64,000 nucleotides of DNA, from contig OZ253937.1 in the NCBI GenBank assembly GCA_965267185.1, forward strand, positions 1,860,001 through 1,924,000, read 5' to 3'. Shown in pieces: positions 52,575-61,813 of the stretch. Position 1 is the stretch's first letter; the number at the start of each line of letters is the position of its first letter. The notes below the pieces were generated by a model. It saw only the letters and a list, made by a program, of their open reading frames with translations, made no database searches and was not told the origin of the DNA. This stretch comes from G965267185 sp965267185. GTDB taxonomy: Bacteria; Pseudomonadota; Alphaproteobacteria; UBA6615. Both the position numbers and the translations under genes were made by a program.

Positions 52575-52880
52575 CCAACCATCTCCCTCGTCGACTGAGC
52601 CGCAATCTTACGGGCCGCCGCATTGCCTGCCAAAGCTTCATGGCCGTTAACCATAACAGTCGAAAGGATCAATCCTGAATCGCCTTCGGCTTGACTCGTA
52701 TGTCATAATGCCTACTTGAAACGGGACGGGAGTTTTCCCGGCGCGTCTGCGTTTGGACCGCCAACAAAGAGGAAAGCCCCGTCTCATAGGGAAGAGAGAG
52801 GATCATGGGGAGCTGGAGCCGGGCGTTTCCGGGTGCCAGCGTTCCGATGACATAAAAAGAAGAAATTAGTTAATCGGATC
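52575..52880. other. 306-bp divergent intergenic region
   Basis: It lies between the epimerase gene (-) and the small zinc-ribbon gene (+). I see no ORF, RNA gene or long inverted repeat. Both genes must have promoters here, but no pair of hexamers with good spacing stood out on either strand. Confidence 0.5.
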
Positions 52881-53069
52881 ATGGACGATACAAAAAACAT
52901 CGATGCACAAATCGAAGACGATTTGTATGCCGGCTTCACGGCACGGCGTGTTGAAGAGCCAAAACAGCGCCAGTGTCTGAAGTGCCGCGAACCATTCAGC
53001 AGTGAATGGTCGGGAGAGCGTGTGTGCAAGCGCTGCAAATCGTCGGGAACGTGGCGGAGCGGCCTCTAA
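52881..53069 (+). CDS. Small zinc-ribbon protein
   Basis: This 62-residue protein has an acidic N-terminal half and a C-terminal zinc ribbon with Cys32, Cys35, Cys49 and Cys52 in RQCLKCREPFSSEWSGERVC and KRCKSSG. The pattern C-x2-C-x13-C-x2-C with the P-F-x-S-E segment resembles small uncharacterised zinc-finger proteins common in alphaproteobacteria. It could bind nucleic acid or protein; no function is known. The ribosome-binding site is weak, but the cysteine spacing makes a chance ORF unlikely. Confidence 0.65.
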   Translation: MDDTKNIDAQIEDDLYAGFTARRVEEPKQRQCLKCREPFSSEWSGERVCKRCKSSGTWRSGL

Positions 53070-53250
53070 GAAGAGCCTAAGCCATCGGGCCCATTGCCTG
53101 ATATTAACCGTTCCTGGCCAATAGCTCCCACGGGGCTTTAGTAACCCGTCGGGCGGCGTGCGTTTGTGCGCGCGACACTTCCGCTTGCCTGTTGCCCAAT
53201 CACCGCTCATTTCGGTTAAGCTCGCTGTCGAACACGGCAGGGAGCAAATC

Positions 53251-54459
53251 ATGACCAACACCGAAGAAGCGCTTGCCTCACGGCTGACGACCGCGCAACG
53301 CGCGATTCTCGATCAGGAGTACCCCCACTTCACCGACGGCGAGATGGATCGGCGCCGCCAACTGATCGATCAATGGCTTAGCGAACACGGCCTCGATCAC
53401 ATTTTGGTCTATGGAGCGTTTTGGGCTGGCAACGGTGTCGGCTTCTTTACCGGATGGCCGGTGACCGCCGAGGCCGCTGTCGTGTTTTCGCCGAACGCCA
53501 CGCCGGCAATGTATGTGCAGTTTTACAACCATGTTCCCGAGGCCACCCACATCGCCTACCAGTGCGAGGTCGGTCCCGGCGGCGAGTCGACGATCGAAAC
53601 CGCAATCGCGACCATGGAAGCGCGCGGCAAACCGAACCCGCGCGTCGGTGTGATTGGGCCGCTGCCGATGGGGGCCTACCGCGCGCTCGAAGCACGCACA
53701 TCAGATGTCGTCGATCTCAACCGAACCTACTTCGGCGCACGCATGATCAAGTCAGAAGAGGAATTCGATTGGCTCAAGATCGGTGCCGTATTGAGCGATC
53801 TGTCCTATGAGGCGGTGTTGCGTGACACCAAGCTCGGCGACAACGAACGGGTGTTGGGAGATATCGTCGAGCATAGCTACCTCCCCTGGGGCGCCACCAA
53901 TCTCATCCATTTCTTCGGCGTCACCAGCATGGCCGATCCTGACTGTTGCGTGCCGCGGCAATGGCCGTTGACCCGCAAAGTCGCGAACGGCGATGTTGTG
54001 TTCACGGAGATCAGCGCCGACTTCTGGGACTATTCGGGCCAAGTCTTACGCACATTCACCGTCGGCGCCGATCCAACGCCGCTATATCAGGACCTGCATG
54101 CCGCCGCGGATGCTGCGTTCGACGCCATCATCTCGATTCTCGCACCAGGAACGACAGCGGCGCAGATCGTCGAGGCATCTTCCGTCATCGAAGATGCCGG
54201 TTTCTCGATCTACGATGATCTCGTGCACGGCTATGGTGGCGGGTACCTGCCGCCGGTGCTCGGCAGCAAGAGCCGGCCGGCGGGGCCAATCCCGGACCTC
54301 ACTTTGGCACCCGGGATGTGCATGGTGGTGCAACCCAATGTCATAACCACCGATCAAAAGGCCGGTGTGCAAACCGGAGAAGCGGTTCGGATCACCGAGA
54401 CCGGTGTCGAATCGCTACACAGTGTGGCGCGCGGTATGCATCGCATCGATCCAGCGTAG
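53251..54459 (+). CDS. M24-fold protein (creatinase/Xaa-Pro peptidase-like) lacking most metal ligands
   Basis: The ATG at 53251 follows a strong CAGGGAG and gives 402 residues; the upstream extension of the frame is not needed. An N-terminal creatinase-like domain (about 35-160) precedes a pita-bread domain (about 165-395). Aligning by eye to M24 peptidases, the two metal Asp are Glu253 (VVFTEISADFW) and Gln264 (YSGQVLRTF), the His is kept (His326, LVHGYGGGYLPPV), the first Glu is Gln361 (MVVQPNVIT) and the last is Gly376 (GVQTGEAVRIT). This points to a metal-independent hydrolase or lyase like creatinase, or to a non-enzymatic role. It is convergent with the next VOC gene. Confidence 0.8.
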   Translation: MTNTEEALASRLTTAQRAILDQEYPHFTDGEMDRRRQLIDQWLSEHGLDHILVYGAFWAGNGVGFFTGWPVTAEAAVVFSPNATPAMYVQFYNHVPEATHIAYQCEVGPGGESTIETAIATMEARGKPNPRVGVIGPLPMGAYRALEARTSDVVDLNRTYFGARMIKSEEEFDWLKIGAVLSDLSYEAVLRDTKLGDNERVLGDIVEHSYLPWGATNLIHFFGVTSMADPDCCVPRQWPLTRKVANGDVVFTEISADFWDYSGQVLRTFTVGADPTPLYQDLHAAADAAFDAIISILAPGTTAAQIVEASSVIEDAGFSIYDDLVHGYGGGYLPPVLGSKSRPAGPIPDLTLAPGMCMVVQPNVITTDQKAGVQTGEAVRITETGVESLHSVARGMHRIDPA

Positions 54460-54495
54460 TAACGGGTCTATAAAGCGCTGCAAGAATGCGGAGCG

Positions 54496-54879
54496 TCAGA
54501 CCGGCCGCCCGCCGGTGTGCGACGATGTAATCTTAAACGACCAGCCGTCAGGCCCGGGAATGAAGAACGAACTGTGGATGGTGCCCGATTTGATGCGCGT
54601 CGGCTTCAAACCCATCTTGGCATATTTCGCACGGGCTTTTTTAACGTCGTCGACCATGAAGTCGACAGGCGCCTGATCGCCCGGCTTAATCCGCTTGCGC
54701 GATTTCTCGAGTATCAGATGCGTTCCGCCGCGAAGTTCGAGAACGGCAAACGTGTCTTTCTCGAAAACCTGCCGCAATCCCAATTGCTGGAGAAATGCAC
54801 TCGTCGTCGGGACGCTCTTCACCGGCAGATGCACGTGCCCAACGGCAACCGGCGGTCTTTTGTGAGCTGTTCTTGCCAA
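54496..54879 (-). CDS. VOC-family protein, small
   Basis: The 127-residue protein is a single VOC module: GHVHLPVKSVPTTSAFLQQL, GLRQVFEKDTFAVLELRGGT and APVDFMVDDVKKARAKYAKM. The final metal Glu is not obvious (PGPDGWSFKITSS), so metal binding is doubtful. It lies 25 bp after the O-antigen ligase gene on the same strand and may be read from the polysaccharide operon without being part of its function. Confidence 0.8.
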   Translation of the reverse strand: MARTAHKRPPVAVGHVHLPVKSVPTTSAFLQQLGLRQVFEKDTFAVLELRGGTHLILEKSRKRIKPGDQAPVDFMVDDVKKARAKYAKMGLKPTRIKSGTIHSSFFIPGPDGWSFKITSSHTGGRPV

Positions 54880-54904
54880 TGAACTACACCTCCATTTTTA
54901 CGCG

Positions 54905-56353
54905 CTACGCCTCGTCCGCTTTAGTTTGCCTTACTGCCTCAAGACCCGGCCAAGCGAGTCCGAGGCCAGCGAGAAACCACAAATATCGCTGGTAAAGTAT
55001 TTCGGTACCGACCGATGAGGCGCCGACGACAACAATCGCGGCGGCTATGCCGATCAAGACGGGATCATTTACCCATCGGCCGTTTCGCCGCAGTAAGGCG
55101 AAAAGTGTTGCAAAGAAGAACGCCGCGAATAGAGACGCCCCAACGATACCCGTCTCGACAAGCAGCCAAAGCGGCGTCGCGTGAATTTGAATACCCCGCA
55201 ACGGATCGTCCGAACCGCCGTGGCGCCACAAGAACCCCCCAAGACCGACCCCAAACACCGGGTTATCGCCCCAATCACTGATCGCCTGCTTCGCCGTTAT
55301 CAACCGATGACTTAGGCCCTCATCGGACAAGACGTTGTCACGCGCCAGATAGTGGTAGGGATCGCGAACGACCGGTGGAGGGGGGACAGGCTCAACATCT
55401 GCTCCGGCCGCGTTCGGCGCTTCGACCGTCTCCGAAGCTACAACAGGTGCGGTTTGTTTTTTGGACCATGTCAGCAAATCAACCGTGAGCAGGTTGATAA
55501 TCAACGCCAGCAGGGCCGCGATCAGTATCTCGCGCAGGGGAATTTGTCGAAAAGCCAAGAGAACGGCCAAACCAGCCGCCAAACCAACCCAAGCGCTACG
55601 CGAACCAGCGTATGCGAACGCAAGCATCATGAGGGACAACCCGATCCGAAACCAAAGCGGTCGGTAAACAGCTTGCGCTTTCATAAGTGGCAGCTGAATT
55701 ACCACGATGGCGGCAATAGATATCGCAAACGCATTAGGATTCGACGCCAACCCCTGCGGCCGGAAAAAGCGCTCCGCATCGGTGAGGTCCGGGAACAGTA
55801 CGAATATCAAGAACGCAGCAAAACCAATCGCGCTGACAAGCCACCCCATCCCAACAAAAGTGGCCAATGCAGGCACCGCTAACAGGCGCCCCCGATCAGC
55901 TATCCATATTCCGGCGGCAAAATATCCAGTGAGGACCAGCCAGCCGACACCCTTATTCAGATAGGCCCAACGAATCCATTCTCCTGTACTTAGGCGGCCG
56001 GTAATCAGCGAAACGGCCATCCACACCGTAAGGCCGGCAAGCCAAAGCCACCATAGCTTAAGACGCGCCTCGGGCAGCTGGAGGCCAGACATTAGCCAGT
56101 CAGTCGCCACAACCACCAGCACCAGAACCAATACCGGATCGGAGATGGCAAACCTGACCGTTGAGCCAGCAAATTCCGACGGGCTCGCAATCATTACGCG
56201 TAACCCAGCATCGGTCGAGACGACATTGACGAGCACATGCAGCAGCGCCGCGAGACCGACTACAAGATAAACCCGAAAGTCGCGTAGTGCGCCGGTCGGA
56301 TTGCCAATCGTTCCATACGGTTGGTCCACCATCGGCCCGCCGAAATTAGTCAT
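54905..56353 (-). CDS. O-antigen ligase/polymerase family membrane protein (Wzy_C/WaaL-like)
   Basis: This 482-residue protein has about 12 membrane segments and a large hydrophilic loop (about residues 300-390). The family motif occurs at that loop: NPVFGVGLGGFLWRHGG then IQIHATPLWLLVETGIVGAS, with the conserved His of the ligase fold. It should polymerise or ligate an undecaprenyl-linked glycan at the periplasmic face. Its ATG overlaps the stop of the glycosyltransferase gene (ATGA), so the two are translationally coupled. Confidence 0.85.
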   Translation of the reverse strand: MTNFGGPMVDQPYGTIGNPTGALRDFRVYLVVGLAALLHVLVNVVSTDAGLRVMIASPSEFAGSTVRFAISDPVLVLVLVVVATDWLMSGLQLPEARLKLWWLWLAGLTVWMAVSLITGRLSTGEWIRWAYLNKGVGWLVLTGYFAAGIWIADRGRLLAVPALATFVGMGWLVSAIGFAAFLIFVLFPDLTDAERFFRPQGLASNPNAFAISIAAIVVIQLPLMKAQAVYRPLWFRIGLSLMMLAFAYAGSRSAWVGLAAGLAVLLAFRQIPLREILIAALLALIINLLTVDLLTWSKKQTAPVVASETVEAPNAAGADVEPVPPPPVVRDPYHYLARDNVLSDEGLSHRLITAKQAISDWGDNPVFGVGLGGFLWRHGGSDDPLRGIQIHATPLWLLVETGIVGASLFAAFFFATLFALLRRNGRWVNDPVLIGIAAAIVVVGASSVGTEILYQRYLWFLAGLGLAWPGLEAVRQTKADEA

Positions 56354-58812
56354 GCCAATCTATCCGGTTCACTTGCCGGAACTGGGTTCCGCACATGACC
56401 GTCTGTCGCCCCTGCGCGACGATCCGCCAGACTTTCGTATACGCTCTCGTATGAAGCGATGCAGCTCTCTAACCGAAACATTTCGTCTAAACGCAACTTG
56501 GCAGCGCTTCCCATGCGGGCCCGTTGCTCCGAACTCGTCCCCAATTCGACGAGAGCGTTGGCCATGGCCTCTATATCGCGAACCTCGACGACCCGTCCGG
56601 TCACGTTGTTGAGAACGGCTTCCGGCGTTCCACCTGCCGCGGTGACGACACTGGGCAAACCCGCCGCCATCGCCTCGAGAATGCTTTTTGGCAACCCCTC
56701 TTCGTGCGAAGCGAGAACTGCAATATCGCTTGCCTTGAGGATCATCGGAACATCAGTGCGTTCGCCAATCCATCGAATACTGTCTTCAAGTCCCAGTTTG
56801 TGTGCCTGCCGGCGAAGTTTAGAGCCGATACCGTCATCGCGGCCGACAATCAGCAACTGCCAACCGTCCGGTAAGTTTGCCGCCGCCACTGCAAACGCCT
56901 TCAGCAAGTCGCTGTGCCCCTTGTAGGGAATGAGATTCGCAACGCAGACAAACACGACTGCGTCATCGTTCAGCTCCAGATCATCACGCGCTTCCGACGG
57001 CTCATATTCCGCGTAGGCCTCGGGATTAACGCCGCTGTAAATCGTGCGAAGCCGATCGGCTGAAACCCCTTCGCCAGCAAGTTCTCTGGCAACGGCATTA
57101 CTATTGGCGAGGACGATATTCATGTGGCGATGCAGCCATCGCTCAATCGTCGCGCTGAACCGTCGCCGGCGATGGTACCGGTTAAGGCTGCGGCGACTCA
57201 TCACGCGACAATGTTGGCCCAACAACAAAGCGCATAGACCGCCGATAAAATACGCTTCCGGCAGGAAAAAATGTACGATATCGGGCCGCGCGCGTCGCAG
57301 GAAGCGCACAATTCCCAAAAAAGAACGTATGAGCGACGGCGTGCTTCGACCCACGGACACGGCGTGAGCAACGGGGATACCCCGCCGTTCCATTTCAGCG
57401 TCCAGCGGACCTGGGCCACGCGTGGTCACCACTGTTACGGCAAATCGACGCCGGTCGATCCTAGGTAGCACATCGAGCAAATGCTGCTCGGTGCCACCTA
57501 TGGCCAACCGGGGAACAAACACGGCAACGCGCCGTTGTTCGCGAGCGAGGGCAACATCTACGCGCCAATCCGCCAACCGCGAAAACAGCTTGGCAAACTG
57601 CTCGGCTCGGCTGAGTCCGGCACCTACGGACCGAGGCAACGCTGCAATAACACCATCAGCCGCCTTGATCGCCAACCACCGGGAGAGTTGGCCGGCTAGC
57701 TGCTCGACATCGTCGCTGGCAAAGCCGGCGTTACGCTCGCGGATCAAGTCGGGAGCCACACCCGACGGCAATCCGACAGCTAGAATGGGTCGGCGCGCTC
57801 CTAGATATTCGAATAGTTTGCCGGTTAGCACGCCAGGTTCGGACGCGCTGTTCCACTGCAATAAAAGCAGGATATCGGCTTTGGTTTGTAGCTGCGCCGA
57901 TTCCATAAACGGCACTTCGGGGTGAACACCGACCTGATTTTCGAGGCCGTATTGTGCGGCCAGCTGTCGAATACCGGGTAAAGTACGGCCATAAAACTCG
58001 ATTTTGATTTTTAGGCCTTGGTCGCCCAGTGACTTTACCGCGGCAAATAATGGTGCCGGATCCTGCCGGCCAGGATAGACGGTTCCGGTATAGACGATGT
58101 TCAATTCGGGCGACTCCGGCGGTGACTCAACGCTCGAATAGTCATCCGGGTCAAAGCCGTTGGGAATCACCGAAACCGGACAGTCGAATTTTTCCCGTAA
58201 TCGATCGGCCAACGGTTCGGAAACTGTAACCAACCCAGCGGCTGTGGATAGTGTGCGACGCTCCAGCGGCACCTCAAGAGTGCGCCGCCATGTCGGCCAA
58301 TCGGCGTAGTAATTATCGGTCCATAGATCGCGCAGCTCGCCGGCCCAGGGGACGTCCGCCACCCGCGCCAAGCGGCGTGCCACAATTAGCCCGGTGAACG
58401 GTGGCGCGCTGGCATAAATCATGTCCGGCCGCCAATCCGCTATCAAGCGCTTGCCGTCCCGAACGGCTTGGGGGTACCAGCCGATCTGTCCGTCAGGGAT
58501 ATTGAGTAGTGTCCGGTATAGCCGGACGACTTTTGCGAAGATCCCGGAAGGCGGCACCTCGCTTCGGCGGTAACGCCGCTGTTGCCTACCGAATAGGGCC
58601 AACGGCAGACCATTGATGTTCCACCACCCCGTGCGCGTGATGAATTCTTCCGGCACTTCCTGCGGCAGGGATTGCGGAAGCAGCTGTTGGCGTGCCGTCA
58701 GAACCCGCACCTCGTGGCCGGCCGCCAATAGTTCCTTCGCCAGCTTGCCCGCTCGTACTGCGCCGATCGCATTGAACGGAGGGAAGTAGAAAGACACGAG
58801 GAGAATTTTCAT
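56350..58812 (-). CDS. Fused double GT4-type glycosyltransferase
   Basis: From MKILLVSFYFPPFNAIGAVR (58812; 820 aa) the protein carries two complete glycosyltransferase modules. The first (about 1-420) resembles WcaI-like enzymes, with GKLAKELLAAGHEVRVLTA and DPAPLFAAVKSLGDQGLKIK. The second (about 430-800) has VFVPRLAIGGTEQHLLDVL, VCVANLIPYKGHSDLLKAF and the acceptor/donor motif ASHEEGLPKSILEAMAAGLP. Two retaining GT-B units in one chain would add two sugars in sequence. The frame can be extended to 58851, overlapping the amidotransferase gene, but family starts favour 58812. Confidence 0.88.
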   Translation of the reverse strand: MKILLVSFYFPPFNAIGAVRAGKLAKELLAAGHEVRVLTARQQLLPQSLPQEVPEEFITRTGWWNINGLPLALFGRQQRRYRRSEVPPSGIFAKVVRLYRTLLNIPDGQIGWYPQAVRDGKRLIADWRPDMIYASAPPFTGLIVARRLARVADVPWAGELRDLWTDNYYADWPTWRRTLEVPLERRTLSTAAGLVTVSEPLADRLREKFDCPVSVIPNGFDPDDYSSVESPPESPELNIVYTGTVYPGRQDPAPLFAAVKSLGDQGLKIKIEFYGRTLPGIRQLAAQYGLENQVGVHPEVPFMESAQLQTKADILLLLQWNSASEPGVLTGKLFEYLGARRPILAVGLPSGVAPDLIRERNAGFASDDVEQLAGQLSRWLAIKAADGVIAALPRSVGAGLSRAEQFAKLFSRLADWRVDVALAREQRRVAVFVPRLAIGGTEQHLLDVLPRIDRRRFAVTVVTTRGPGPLDAEMERRGIPVAHAVSVGRSTPSLIRSFLGIVRFLRRARPDIVHFFLPEAYFIGGLCALLLGQHCRVMSRRSLNRYHRRRRFSATIERWLHRHMNIVLANSNAVARELAGEGVSADRLRTIYSGVNPEAYAEYEPSEARDDLELNDDAVVFVCVANLIPYKGHSDLLKAFAVAAANLPDGWQLLIVGRDDGIGSKLRRQAHKLGLEDSIRWIGERTDVPMILKASDIAVLASHEEGLPKSILEAMAAGLPSVVTAAGGTPEAVLNNVTGRVVEVRDIEAMANALVELGTSSEQRARMGSAAKLRLDEMFRLESCIASYESVYESLADRRAGATDGHVRNPVPASEPDRLA

Positions 58813-58828
58813 AAGGCTCGCTTTGCGA

Positions 58829-60766
58829 TCACACCGAAAATTCGGCGCCAACCTGTTCCGCCCATATGACTAAGTTGGCCCAGCGCCAAGGATGGGTCAC
58901 CGAGGACGATCGGCCTGAGCGGTATTCCGACCAAAGCCGCCGTACCGCTTCTGAGTTCAAAGCCGGTATATTATCAAGCCGCCCACCCCCCAACACATCA
59001 TCAAAGAAATCAGCGCTTTCCTGCATCCATTTCGATTCAGGCGTCACAAAGCCAACTTTGTCCCGGCGGTCGAGTATTGCATTGGGCACCACTCCGCGCA
59101 GCGCATTTCGCAGCACTGCTTTTGTTGTGCCGCCGCGGCCAATCAGATAGTCGTCCGGCAGCGCCGCCGCGGTTTCGACAAGCTTCGTTGTCAGAAACGG
59201 AACGCGCGATTCCAAGGACACTACCATCGAGTTGCGATCAACATGGCGCAACAGAGCCGGCAAGCTCGTGCGGGTCAGCGTATTCGACAACAACGACCGA
59301 AATGTATTGTGGTCACCTGAAGCACTAGGATCGCTTATCGTCAGGCCACAGGCGCGAAACCAATCACCGTCTAACCATTGAGGCACTAGTTCTTCGCGAG
59401 CCACCCAGCGCGCGGAGTTACGCAAACCGCTGGGTAACAAGAAGGATCCTGCGCGCATAAGGTCGCGCGCTCGAGCACCGCGTGGCGCGTTAGCCGCTAT
59501 GTGCCACAACAACCTCGCCGCCGATGCCAGACGGCCAGAACGAACCAGGTCCGCAAACCGGGCAGCCTGGAATACCGGGTAGCCACCGAACAACTCGTCG
59601 GCTCCTTGGCCATCGAGGATGACCTTGAACCCCGCCTGGGCTGCAGATCGATAAACACGAGCTTGGGCGTAGATACTCGTACCGGCAAACGGCAATTCCT
59701 GGCAGCCAACGAGGTCGATCAGATCGTCGGCAAATTCCGCTTCACCAACAGTCACCTTGTGAGAGACGACCGATGCGGCATCACCCGCTATATCGATCCA
59801 TCGTTCCTCGCTCGGCGCGGGGTCGTCCGCAATGTAACTAAACGCATGAAGCTCGCCTGCGAATTGCTCCCGTACTGCACAGACGATAGCCGAGGAGTCG
59901 ATGCCGCCCGACAAGGCCACCGCAATAGGTACATCGCTACGCAACCTCAAACGTACGCTCTCGGCAAATGTTTCGCGTAACTGCTCCGCGGCGTCATCCA
60001 GCGAGATTGACCGCACGGCAGGCTCCGGCAACTGCCAGTATCTTTGCGGCGATACGTCGGATGGACGGTTCAGATCGATTTTCAAACTGTGCGCCGGTAG
60101 AAGAGACTTCACATCGGCAAACATGGTCGCCGTACCGTCGTCGCACTGCCCAAATCGTAAATAGCGATAAAGCTCCTCCGGAGCGATACGCCGCGAAACA
60201 CCAGGGAGGGTCAGTAGCGGGCGTATTTCAGACGCGAAGGCAAATCCGCTACCCGATAGCGTAACGTAATAAAGCGGCTTAATGCCGAACGGATCGCGCG
60301 CCAAAAACAGCTCGTTGGCGACAGTGTCGAGAATCGCAAAAGCAAACATACCGTCGAGCCGTAATAATGCCGCTTCGCCCCATCGGGCATAGGCGCGTAG
60401 TAGTACTTCGGTATCGCAGTTCGACACGAAGTGATCGCCCTCTGCTGCCAACTCCGCCCGAAGCTCTAGAAAGTTGTAGATTTCCCCATTGTAGATGATG
60501 GCATAGCGGCCATCCGGCGTTGCCATCGGCTGCCACCCGGCCGGGCTCGGATCCAAGATCGACAAGCGGCGGTGGACAAGCCACACATCCATCGTTTCCC
60601 CGCCCTCCGGCAAAGTCCGGCTCGGCGATAGCGGCATCTCCGGGCGCCAGGCCAGATATCCCATATCGTCGGGTCCACGATGCTCGAGGCTATCGCTCAG
60701 CGCAGCGACGACATCTGTCGTCGGGGGCGCACCATTCCCGGGAATGATTCCGGCGATACCGCACAT
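58829..60766 (-). CDS. asnB: Glutamine-hydrolysing asparagine synthase-type amidotransferase
   Basis: The 645-residue protein has an N-terminal class II glutaminase with Cys2 (MCGIAGIIPG), HRRLSILD and YNGEIYNF, and a C-terminal ATP-pyrophosphatase domain with the P-loop ALSGGIDSSAIV (about residues 285-294). In polysaccharide clusters such enzymes often amidate uronic acids or other sugar carboxylates instead of aspartate; the position between sulfotransferase and glycosyltransferase genes favours that role. Spacers are 3 bp on the upstream side and 16 bp on the downstream side. Confidence 0.88.
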   Translation of the reverse strand: MCGIAGIIPGNGAPPTTDVVAALSDSLEHRGPDDMGYLAWRPEMPLSPSRTLPEGGETMDVWLVHRRLSILDPSPAGWQPMATPDGRYAIIYNGEIYNFLELRAELAAEGDHFVSNCDTEVLLRAYARWGEAALLRLDGMFAFAILDTVANELFLARDPFGIKPLYYVTLSGSGFAFASEIRPLLTLPGVSRRIAPEELYRYLRFGQCDDGTATMFADVKSLLPAHSLKIDLNRPSDVSPQRYWQLPEPAVRSISLDDAAEQLRETFAESVRLRLRSDVPIAVALSGGIDSSAIVCAVREQFAGELHAFSYIADDPAPSEERWIDIAGDAASVVSHKVTVGEAEFADDLIDLVGCQELPFAGTSIYAQARVYRSAAQAGFKVILDGQGADELFGGYPVFQAARFADLVRSGRLASAARLLWHIAANAPRGARARDLMRAGSFLLPSGLRNSARWVAREELVPQWLDGDWFRACGLTISDPSASGDHNTFRSLLSNTLTRTSLPALLRHVDRNSMVVSLESRVPFLTTKLVETAAALPDDYLIGRGGTTKAVLRNALRGVVPNAILDRRDKVGFVTPESKWMQESADFFDDVLGGGRLDNIPALNSEAVRRLWSEYRSGRSSSVTHPWRWANLVIWAEQVGAEFSV

Positions 60767-60769
60767 GTC

Positions 60770-61813
60770 TCACCCACCGTGCCAAAGAGTGGGCCGCAGG
60801 TAAGCCGCCGCGTTTCCGATCGAACTGTAGCCGCGGAGGAAATCGTTCGTCCATTTCACGCCGAGACGCCTGAGCGATCGCCAGTCGCGACCGGACGTGG
60901 ACGCCAAACTGGCCCAACTAGCCGGACTGCCTTGTGGCGGTACTTCGTATCCGTAATGCTCCGCGAGATCGCGTAGCCTAACGATGGGCAAATCAAAACG
61001 GGCTGCGTACGCTGGGTTGACCGACAGTCCGGCCATAAATGCCGCCGCCGCTCGATCTTCGTCAGAGACCGCAGCCTCGTTTGCGTCGCCCATAGTACCG
61101 TACGCGCTGTAACGCCAACTATCGAGGCGTGGACGTTCTGCACGATAGGTGTTTTCGCTGTACAGGCTGGCGATATCGAGATGTGCAGCGCTATGCCCCA
61201 ATCGCTCCAACAACCGCTGAATTTCGGCTTGGGTATCATCGACGAGGTCTTCATAGCGGACGGTTAGAAAACGCGGATGTTCACGTAGCGCCCACGCGGC
61301 ACTTACGTCGATTAACCACGTAGACGCAGCCAGGTAAAACCCAAACCCGCGGCGGCGCAACGAGCGATAGACGTGTAGCGGGTCCCGCACGATGTGAACA
61401 AAGACCGATTGCGGGAAGGTCTCAAGAAATGCCGCCGCGCTGTGGATATTCTCCGGCGTTTTCTCAAAGAACAACGTCGCCGCCTTACCGCGATGCTCTG
61501 CGTAATGGTGAAAAAGTTTGCCGGAGAAATCGGCGAAGCTTGCGCTTTCCTGGCGCAGCTTGGCGACCGTTTGTCGATCGAGACCGTATTCCGCGAATTC
61601 CCAGTCACCGAACCGGTCTCCAAACATGGCGTAGCACGCTGGCGACGATGACCGGCCAAAATCGCGTCGATAGTTCGCACGAAACCGACGGTAATGATCC
61701 AGCGGCGAAAATAAGTGAAGCTCCGGCCCACATACGGCGAACGGCAAACTATCCAGCAAATCAGCTAGATAGGTGCTCCCCGAACTCGGCGCGTTACCGA
61801 TCGCGACAATCAT
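60770..61813 (-). CDS. PAPS-dependent sulfotransferase family protein
   Basis: The 347-residue protein shows the 5'-phosphosulfate-binding motif NAPSSGSTYLADLL (residues 7-20) and the 3'-phosphate-binding IVRDPLHVYRSLRRRG (Arg143, Ser151), with a possible catalytic region FFEKTPENIHSA. It would move sulfate from PAPS to a sugar or lipid hydroxyl, giving a sulfated surface glycan, common in marine bacteria. The start overlaps the stop of the flippase gene (ATGA). Confidence 0.85.
   Translation of the reverse strand: MIVAIGNAPSSGSTYLADLLDSLPFAVCGPELHLFSPLDHYRRFRANYRRDFGRSSSPACYAMFGDRFGDWEFAEYGLDRQTVAKLRQESASFADFSGKLFHHYAEHRGKAATLFFEKTPENIHSAAAFLETFPQSVFVHIVRDPLHVYRSLRRRGFGFYLAASTWLIDVSAAWALREHPRFLTVRYEDLVDDTQAEIQRLLERLGHSAAHLDIASLYSENTYRAERPRLDSWRYSAYGTMGDANEAAVSDEDRAAAAFMAGLSVNPAYAARFDLPIVRLRDLAEHYGYEVPPQGSPASWASLASTSGRDWRSLRRLGVKWTNDFLRGYSSIGNAAAYLRPTLWHGG

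Noticed and set aside
52727..52742. Small CGGGA/TCCCG hairpin as a terminator
   Set aside because: Only a 5-bp stem and no T-run after it; likely chance.
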